A stretch of 64,000 nucleotides of DNA. Origin: Variovorax atrisoli 110B. Lineage in GTDB: Bacteria > Pseudomonadota > Gammaproteobacteria > Burkholderiales > Burkholderiaceae_C. The DNA lies in assembly GCF_000382045.1 (NCBI RefSeq), contig NZ_KB907450.1, positions 1,068,204-1,132,203 of the forward strand, read 5' to 3'. Under the pieces are notes generated by a model. It saw nothing but the letters and a program-made list of their open reading frames with translations, did no database searches and was not told the DNA's origin. Position 1 is the first letter of the stretch; every line of letters starts with the position of its first letter. Positions 62,617 to 64,000 of the stretch are shown in pieces. The position numbers and the translations under genes are program-made.

Positions 62617-63963
62617 ATGGCACAAGACAACAACGACAGCGCCGGCGGCGCCGCCGTCTCCAACGAAGCGCTGACTCCCCTGCCCGTCTCGCAGCGCGTG
62701 TTCGGCTGGCACGACCATGCATCGCTGTGGTTCAGCCTCGGCGTCGGGCTGCTGGTGACGCAGATCGGCGCGTACCTCGTGCCGGCCGTGGGCACGCGCG
62801 ACGCGGCGATCGCGATCGTGCTCGGCTCCTGCATCGGAGCGGGCCTGCTGGCCTGGACCGCCCGGCTGGGCTGCCAGAGCGGCCTTGCAAGCGCCGGCCT
62901 GATGCACGCGACCTACGGCAGCGCCTTCGCGCGGCTGCCGGTGCTGCTCAACATCGTGCAGCTGGTGGGCTGGACCACCTTCGAACTCGTCGTGATGCGC
63001 GAAGGCACGCAGGCCATCGGCCAAACGGTGGTCGGCCCTGCGATCGGCTCCTTCTGGGGCGGCGTGCTGACGACGCTGCTGTGGGGCGCGGTGCTGCTGG
63101 CGCTGCTCGCGGGCTCGATGGTGAAGCTGGTGCGGCGCTTCGTGAGCCGCTTCGGGCTGCCGCTGGTGGTGCTGTCGCTGTTGTGGCTCAGCTGGCAGTT
63201 CGCGACGCAGCTGCAGGCCAAGGGCCTGGATGCATTCTGGGCTCGCCCGGGTGACGGAACAATGGGCATGTTCGGCGCGCTCGACCTGGTGATCGCGATG
63301 CCGGTGTCATGGCTGCCGCTGGTGGCCGACTATGCGCGGCACGGCAAGCGCAGCACGGGCGGCCTGGGCGGTGCGTTCGGCGGCACGTGGATCGGCTATG
63401 CGGTCGCGAACATCTGGTGCTACGCGCTGGGTGTGATGGTGGTGAGCGTGGCAGAACCGGGCACGGGCCTCGTCACCGCGCTGCTGCTGGCGCAGGGCGG
63501 GCTGGTGGCGCTGGGGCTGATCCTGATCGACGAGCTCGACAACGCGTACGGCGACGTCTACTCGGGCTCGGTCTCCACGCACAGCCTGCTGCCGCGCTGG
63601 AGCGTGAAGCGCTGGGGCCTGCTGCTGGCCGCCCTGTGCATCGCGCTGGCGCTGGTGCTGCCGATACACACCCTGGAGCCCTTCCTGCTGATGCTGAGTT
63701 CGGTGTTCGTGCCGCTGTACGGCGTGATCATCGGCCGGCTCGGCAGCGGCGAGACGGTCTCGCCGCAAGGTACGCAGCGCAAGGTCGACCTGGTCGCGGC
63801 GCTGATCTGGATCGCGGGCATCGCCGCCTATCACGCGCTCGCCAAGTGGGGGCCGCAGCTAGGCTCCGCGCTTCCGACGCTGGCCGCGACCTTCGTGCTG
63901 GCCTGGCTCAGCCGGCCTTCAACGGCAGCCGGTGCGTCGGCACTGGCGCAAAGCCGTGGTTGA
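62617..63963 (+). CDS. cytX: Putative hydroxymethylpyrimidine transporter (NCS1 family)
   Basis: A 448-aa NCS1-family permease with about 12 membrane segments. GWHDHASLWFSLGVGLLVTQIGAYLVP at the start and MPVSWLPLVADYARHG in the middle fit the CytX branch of cytosine-permease-like proteins. The TPP riboswitch directly upstream ties it to thiamine supply, and CytX is predicted to import the pyrimidine moiety HMP. GGAG lies about eight bases before the ATG at 62617; the start at 62599 lacks this. A further gene begins 7 bp after the stop. Confidence 0.92.
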   Translation: MAQDNNDSAGGAAVSNEALTPLPVSQRVFGWHDHASLWFSLGVGLLVTQIGAYLVPAVGTRDAAIAIVLGSCIGAGLLAWTARLGCQSGLASAGLMHATYGSAFARLPVLLNIVQLVGWTTFELVVMREGTQAIGQTVVGPAIGSFWGGVLTTLLWGAVLLALLAGSMVKLVRRFVSRFGLPLVVLSLLWLSWQFATQLQAKGLDAFWARPGDGTMGMFGALDLVIAMPVSWLPLVADYARHGKRSTGGLGGAFGGTWIGYAVANIWCYALGVMVVSVAEPGTGLVTALLLAQGGLVALGLILIDELDNAYGDVYSGSVSTHSLLPRWSVKRWGLLLAALCIALALVLPIHTLEPFLLMLSSVFVPLYGVIIGRLGSGETVSPQGTQRKVDLVAALIWIAGIAAYHALAKWGPQLGSALPTLAATFVLAWLSRPSTAAGASALAQSRG

Positions 63964-63970
63964 GGGGGCC

Positions 63971-64000
63971 ATGGCCTGCGCCGATCTTCACGCCCGCACC
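63971..64000 (+). CDS. Start of a gene downstream of cytX (truncated by window end)
   Basis: ATG at 63971 follows GAGGGGG by a few bases and opens a frame of ten codons (MACADLHART) to the window end. It starts 7 bp after the cytX stop, so it is probably part of the TPP-controlled operon and may be a thiamine biosynthesis gene. Too little is visible to name it. Confidence 0.45.
   Translation, partial: MACADLHART

Overview
The window reads as a chromosomal stretch of a high-GC betaproteobacterium, most likely a Variovorax-like member of the Comamonadaceae. That placement is inference from base composition, gene order and protein style; no rRNA or tRNA gene is present to confirm it. I find no phage, plasmid, CRISPR or insertion-sequence machinery. 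Genes are dense (65 calls, two cut by the window ends), with many 4-bp ATGA overlaps that mark translationally coupled operons.

Layout. 1-2905: end of a racemase-like gene, a flavin-dependent halogenase-like enzyme and an exported hydrolase. 2913-8697 (minus): a family 2A encapsulin operon, made of a cysteine desulfurase cargo, shell protein, Xre regulator, serine O-acetyltransferase and rhodanese, with a TauD-type dioxygenase upstream. 8867-10092 (minus): a peptidoglycan amidase plus a secreted partner, repeated as a diverged second copy at 38602-39815. 10352-20504 (minus): an 11-gene sulfur operon running from a sulfate-binding protein through sulfonate uptake and desulfonation genes to O-acetylhomoserine sulfhydrylase, a RutE-like reductase and a molbindin, closed by a clear terminator. 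20679-28583: housekeeping and hydrolase genes (yggX, mnmC, transglutaminase-like, lipoprotein hydrolase, crotonase). 27087-32002: a two-component system divergent from a cytochrome b, an MsrP/YedY-like molybdoenzyme, a methionine-rich repeat peptide and a periplasmic MsrA, together resembling an oxidised-methionine / hypochlorite defence module. 32015-40805: aldolase, DUF2844/DUF3443 pair, amino-acid oxidase-like gene with LysR regulator, aldo/keto reductase and two acetyltransferases. 41078-50643: an RpiR-controlled peptide operon (isoaspartyl peptidase, Gsi-type ABC importer, DmpA and DppA peptidases). 51501-58193: assimilatory sulfate reduction (cysI, DUF934, cysH, cysD, cysN) followed by ferredoxin and ferredoxin-NADP reductase. 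58194-64000: aminotransferase with divergent TetR, an adenylate cyclase, and a TPP riboswitch in front of a CytX-type transporter.

The unifying theme is sulfur. Sulfate, sulfonates, taurine-like compounds and glutathione-type peptides can be imported. Sulfite is made by CysD/CysN/CysH or by SsuD/TauD, reduced by CysI (probably fed by the adjacent ferredoxin and its reductase), and fixed by MetY or through O-acetylserine made by the encapsulin-linked acetyltransferase. The encapsulin would hold surplus sulfur drawn from cysteine. A second theme is a dispersed ~95-bp structured repeat, present seven times between co-directional genes. One copy supplies the start region of mnmC. An unrelated REP-like element has been absorbed in frame into the encapsulin cargo linker.
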